From contig OX104127.1 of NCBI GenBank assembly GCA_944470555.2, forward strand, positions 25,311,661-25,375,660: DNA of 64,000 nt, read 5' to 3'. The DNA is from Heterobilharzia americana (taxonomy: Eukaryota; Platyhelminthes; Trematoda; Strigeidida; Schistosomatidae). A program made the position numbers and the translations under genes. Under the pieces are notes generated by a model, which saw only the letters and a list, made by a program, of their open reading frames with translations, did no database searches and had not been told where the DNA came from. Positions 59,430 to 64,000 of this stretch are shown here, in pieces (positions within the stretch are counted from its first letter, which is position 1; each line of letters starts with the position of its first letter).

Positions 59430-59605
59430 TGTCTGCTGGATGACTAGCAGGGGAAAGTGGAACATGAGTTTCATCCTATTTAGAACCCATAAGCTGGATG
59501 TAACCGCATCCTAGCAGGTGATATTGTTCTCACTGTGACTCGAACTCACTAGCAATCGCTTCAAATACCAAAGCTTTATACATTGTAGGCCACTGGGATC
59601 GACTG
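59430..59605 (-). repeat. H2 SINE, degenerate
   Basis: Minus strand: tRNA-like head with B box (gagttcgagtcacagtgag), gttacatccagcttatgggt and gatgaaactcatgttcc. The core reads CTTATGG, so the hammerhead is lost; stem I left side and GAAA remain. Confidence 0.6.
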
Positions 59606-61634
59606 ATATCACTTTTACAAGTTTACTTTTTTACACCTGAATAAACTCTCACTGAATCATACCATCCATTCAGTTGAGACTTTGAAAAATACTATCACAC
59701 ATTCCATAGAGTCAAGGTCTTCAAAATACAAAACTTTTCTGATGTGAGAACATTTTAAAAATTATCCTGTATATTTCTAAAAGTACTGATTCAGAAAAAA
59801 ACAGCCACTAGGGTAAATGTAAGCAACTAAAATTTACATGTAAGAAATAATAAACTTTTCTTATTTATATTTCCCCCTTTTTGTTTGTTGATAAAATCAC
59901 ATGATTTATTTTTAATTATGCATTCCTTTAGTATAGATTAAATCATTTCATGGTATCCAAATATGAGAATAAGGGTTTATTGTAAAAAGAAATTTAGTAC
60001 GATTTATGAATAAGAATAAGATATGTATCACCGAAGAAGAAATGCCTTTTCTCAGTCGACACTATCGAATGCCTTTCAAAATCGATGAACTTGTGGTAAA
60101 GGTTTAACTCCCATTCTTTGCTCCTCACCTATAATGCTGTTATATTACAAGAGTTTCAAGGTTAATTTTCATAAACATCTAGAATGCATATCTTGTAATT
60201 AGTCGTTGAATCATGTTTCATAGCGTATTTATTAAACTTTCAGTGTTCCATATGATCATTCAAGAATTTGACTTGATAATCAAGTTTCAGCCTGTCAACG
60301 TATCTGATAAACAAACCAATAGTCAGCTAACCATTGCACAGATATAATTTCTTTACTTGACTGATAAGAAAGCTAAAATTTTGAAGTTTCCCTTGTTACC
60401 AGGCCTTTTTTACACTGTTATAGTAGGATAAAATAGTGAAAGACTGACAAGTTGACTGGTTATTGACATTAACAGATGTGATATACTGACGAAATATACC
60501 CTTTATTCATGACTAAGAACAAGACATGTATCACCGAAGAAGAAATGTTTCTTTTCAATAACTTATCATTATCAAGCTGCAAAGTAGAATTTATACTCGG
60601 TAAAATGATAGATAATTGCACTAAAATGTTGCTCAGTCAATATGCAAAGTATACAGTAGGTGGTGGTATTTATTCAAGTTGAAGAGATAGAAAATCGGTC
60701 ACTGAATAAGGAATAACGAATTGATAACAAGTGGTGAGATAAATAGGCCGACAAAGAATTGTAAAACGGTGATAATTAAGCTGAAACATGTAAGATAGGT
60801 CAATGAATAAGGAATGAATTGATGATATTAAATAGTGAAATATGGGTCAAATGTTGTCAATGAAGTGAAAATTGGTGATAATGATGATGATAATACAAGA
60901 GAAGTATACCAAAGTGAAGTGAAATGAAATTGACAAAATCACCAAAATGAATAGTTAAGACCATGGTAGAGAAAGTGGTTTCCCAAAACGTTTTTGAATG
61001 CAAAGTTGGGAAGTGATGGAAACGTAAACCTTTGGAGTAGTTCAATTCAGTTTTGTAACTTACTTTAAAGCATGAATCTCTGGATGGTGAATGATCTAAT
61101 TCAACTAGTTGTGCACATATGGATGAAGTCGTTTCCCATGCTCACCTTTGTCAAGCCGAACCGAGTAATGTTCAGCTACACGTTTTCGGAGGGCCAGCTT
61201 ATAACGTCCAATATAGTCAGCTCCACAGGAGCATGTGAACTTGCAGATACAATTTAATGTCTGCTTACATTTAGCCATTTCTAGAAAATGCCAAATGTAT
61301 CAAGGTTTATCGAGACAGCGAATATTTGCAACGCACACACCTGAAAATTCACTGCATAAATCTAGTCGAGATTGTTGCATCAAGTTATAGAGCTGTCGTT
61401 TCCACGTGGACACTCTTGTTTACAATTTCATATCTAAGTTGGTTTTCGTCAAAGATACTACTACTGAATGACTTCAGTTGTTAGAAACCACTTAAGCTAA
61501 CATGTAGATGTCACCAGCCAGCCAGATCAGAATTACCTAAACACTAGACTGTCGTTCCTTTATTTTGGAGTCAAGCTAATCAGTACTGCATCCAGACAAA
61601 TTCAACTTATCATACCGTAGTTGATTGGACCGAA
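59606..61634. other. Intergenic DNA with short direct repeats
   Basis: No gene. The stretch gtatcaccgaagaagaaatg occurs at 60023-60042 and again at 60518-60537 within slightly longer similar segments (about 40 bases). Near 60690-60850 two loosely similar segments with actgaataaggaataac or aatgaataaggaatgaattg lie about 100 bases apart. Confidence 0.5.
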
Positions 61635-61639
61635 TTGAT

Positions 61640-62130
61640 CGGTCTCTATTGGCATATGGGCTCCTTTGGGGATGCCTAAATATTGCCTGCGTTGTAATTA
61701 TATTAATGATGGATCGTGACTAATAGTAGAATCCACGATGAGCATTTCGTCCTATTTGGGACTTGTCGGCTGGATGTACCTGCTTCCCAGTGAGTGATGT
61801 TGTTCCCACTGGGATTCGGACTCAGGAGCGATCGCTTCAAACGCCAATGCGTTACCCGCTACACCACTGAGCCACGATGGCTACTTCTTGTGCTACGGGT
61901 ATAGTTTTAGTATGATTGTTTTTACACCATACCCTCGTCAATTGGAGTGGCTATCGTGGCTGGGTGGTGTAGTGGGTAACGCATTGGCGTTTGAAGCCAT
62001 CGCCCCTGAGTCCGAATCCCAGTGGGAACAATATCACTCACTGGGAAGCGGGTACATTCAGCCGACAAGTCACAAATAGGACGAAATGCTCATCCTGTAT
62101 TCCAATGTTAGCCACGATCCATCATTAACT
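61640..62130. repeat. H2 SINE inverted pair (foldback)
   Basis: The left copy (minus, 61700-61880) and right copy (plus, 61945-62125) each have a complete tRNA-like head (A box tggtgtagcgggtaacgc or tggtgtagtgggtaacgc; B box cctgagtccgaatccc) and a hammerhead arm. Both hammerheads have the same changed core CCGACAA, with stem II GTCC/GGAC or near, GAAA and ATC. The H2 end extends to 61640. Confidence 0.8.
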
Positions 62131-64000
62131 CATTAGTAATGCTTCTATGGAAGTCGAATGCATTATAAGGGTTATTTGGCAACATAGAATGTCTACTTCT
62201 AAACAATAAGAATGAAACAATGAACTGAAATGACTTGAAAAAGGTATCACTTAGTTGTCATTTGATCTTGTAGATATGTGATTTTGGTTACTACCAAGGT
62301 AGAGTAACTTATTGCTACGGAATAAGTGATTTGAAAATCTTTCTTGAACACTCTACTTGAGAGTATCGATATTAGTTTCAATATTTGCTCTGTCTTTGTA
62401 GATACTACCCTTTCACTCTGTATAATCGATATATTATTATCATGCCATTTGGATATCTTCTTTCACGTAACACACTTATCATGTGTCTTTATTTTGATTG
62501 AGACTTGTCATTAATGCTTCATTCTTTTTATCGTATGATGTTAGATAGTTGACAATATGGCGTCGTTTTACTATTCTCGACAGTTTTGTTTAGCTCAACT
62601 GAAGGTTGAGTTGTGAAGTGACTGTTGGTCGCTTGACTTTTAACTAGAAAGGTTAATTGATTGATTTGGTTCTTGTAGATAGAGTTTTAATCCCATTTTG
62701 TTGGGAATATTCTTGTTGATTCTCAGGTACTTAACAATTGTTTTTGGTTAATCAATTTTTTGTTGTATGGTACTTATTCTGCACCACAGAAATCTTTGGA
62801 CTGTGTAGTTGCCCTGAGGTACTTTCATAATTTTGATATAACAGGTTATTGTTTAATAACATCACAGATTTATAACGTCAAATCATGTTTTAACATTGTT
62901 GAAACCTAATTTTTGACTGTGGGTAACTGGAAAAAGTTTGGGAAACTATACAGTAGAACACAGTAAATTATCTGGATCGCGTTAGCTAGGTTCCGTTGAA
63001 TCATTTCCTGCTTTCAGACTGAAATACACTGGTCATACCAAAACATGCTACTTGTCTATAAAATTCCAGACTTGTTTTGAACCAGTATGAAGAAAAATCC
63101 ATGTACCAAGTGAAATCACCAATGAACGGTTGGAAATGAGCGGAGATGCACTCAGCTTCCATAAGGTAAGCCAATCTACTTACTAGATCATCTCACGCTA
63201 ACAAATGAATATAAGCCTATCTTTTCTAATCGCTTGTGTTCCCCACGGTCACTAATTTCGTATTCTTGGTTTTATTTGTTGAATTGCTCAATAACAGGAT
63301 AAATAACAAAGATTCTAAAAAATTTCTTGTCAATTAATCACAAATGATAAATGGTTAATTCAGTTATCATTATTTATTAACAATACAAGGAATAAAATGT
63401 GAATATACTAACCATGTAATCTGCATATGCCTAAAAACTCCGCCTTTAGTAGTTGTTAATCATAAACATATAAAGGTTTTAAGAAAATTTATGATTAGTA
63501 TAAATTTCTAGTTTATGTTGCATGTGCAGTTTTAAAACAAGCTAGAATATTATAAGTAATAAATAATTTCACATAGTTTATAGGCCAGATTATTGACAGA
63601 TAATCGTTGAAGTAGAAGGGTGATCATTATTGAAATGACTCATACTTTTCGAATGATAGACTAAATAGTCAATATTCAATTTATTCAAACAAAGTTCAGT
63701 GTTCAATTTTAAAAAAGTAGCGTTATTCTTAGCTATTTACTAATTTATTTCATTGAAAGGCAAAGGAAAAAAAAGGAATAATAAACGCTTCTGATTGACT
63801 TAACATAAAAAAGAATAACCCAAATTTTAAAGACATACTGAAAACGGGATAATTCAGAATCTCTTCTTCATATTATTGAATAATGACTAATTAAATGTTC
63901 TCTATTATGGTAAGGAATTCGCAGTTATCAGTCTAGATGCCGCCATAATAAATTTCAAATTTTGTATAGATTCTGATACCTAAATTACTACTTTATACTG
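62131..64000. other. Intergenic DNA, no supported feature
   Basis: AT-rich, free of long open frames, recognised domains or matched repeats. A gene running out of the window cannot be excluded. Confidence 0.4.

Noticed and set aside
1..64000. CRISPR arrays, bacterial operons or phage genes
   Set aside because: No evenly spaced repeats with unique spacers, no ribosome-binding-site-led gene clusters; all evidence points to a metazoan parasite genome.

Overview
The window is a piece of a schistosome-type trematode (blood fluke) nuclear genome; species not resolved. Reasons: AT-rich sequence, long gene-poor stretches, one animal-type SNF1-family kinase gene, and a dense mix of decayed CR1/Jockey-like, RTE-like and Penelope-like retroelements, together with tRNA-headed SINE-like repeats that carry hammerhead-ribozyme motifs, the hallmark of the Schistosoma Sm-alpha type repeats. 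No bacterial operons, rRNA, CRISPR or viral genes are seen.

Layout. 1-11620: a graveyard of CR1/Jockey-like non-LTR elements, two on the minus strand (1-1520 and 1850-3830), a C-terminal scrap (5978-6205), a nearly full-length but dead plus-strand copy (6206-9850) and another degenerate RT (10580-11620). 11621-16700: mostly unique AT-rich DNA, with a minus-strand Penelope-like remnant (14640-15470) and an 85-bp hairpin (16088-16172). 16704-21843: the only convincing cellular gene, an SNRK kinase, in one long coding exon just behind a splice acceptor; its reading frame shifts once near 18830, so the protein appears as two overlapping reading frames (16707-18896 and 18818-20692). 21844-39160: intergenic DNA full of hammerhead SINE copies, RTE-like fragments and a 500-N assembly gap (26193-26692). 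39165-42490: an almost complete but broken RTE element, whose 3' half recurs nearly unchanged and inverted at 44547-45645. 45646-62130: more SINEs, two Penelope-like remnants (one flanked by inverted repeats, 52915-54640), a (CTAC)n array and an unclassified three-copy repeat. 62131-64000: nothing recognisable.

The most interesting signal is the SINE-like repeats. At least three sequence families (called H1, H2, H3 here) have a tRNA-like centre with Pol III A/B boxes and a hammerhead-ribozyme arm. In nine places the arm occurs twice in opposite orientation, making foldbacks with a hammerhead motif on each arm. The best case, 37168-37621, is a near-perfect 454-bp palindrome holding one fully consensus hammerhead (37520-37565, plus) and one with intact core (37224-37269, minus). 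That schistosome SINE-like repeats encode hammerheads is established; the recurrent inverted-pair architecture across families is what deserves attention.
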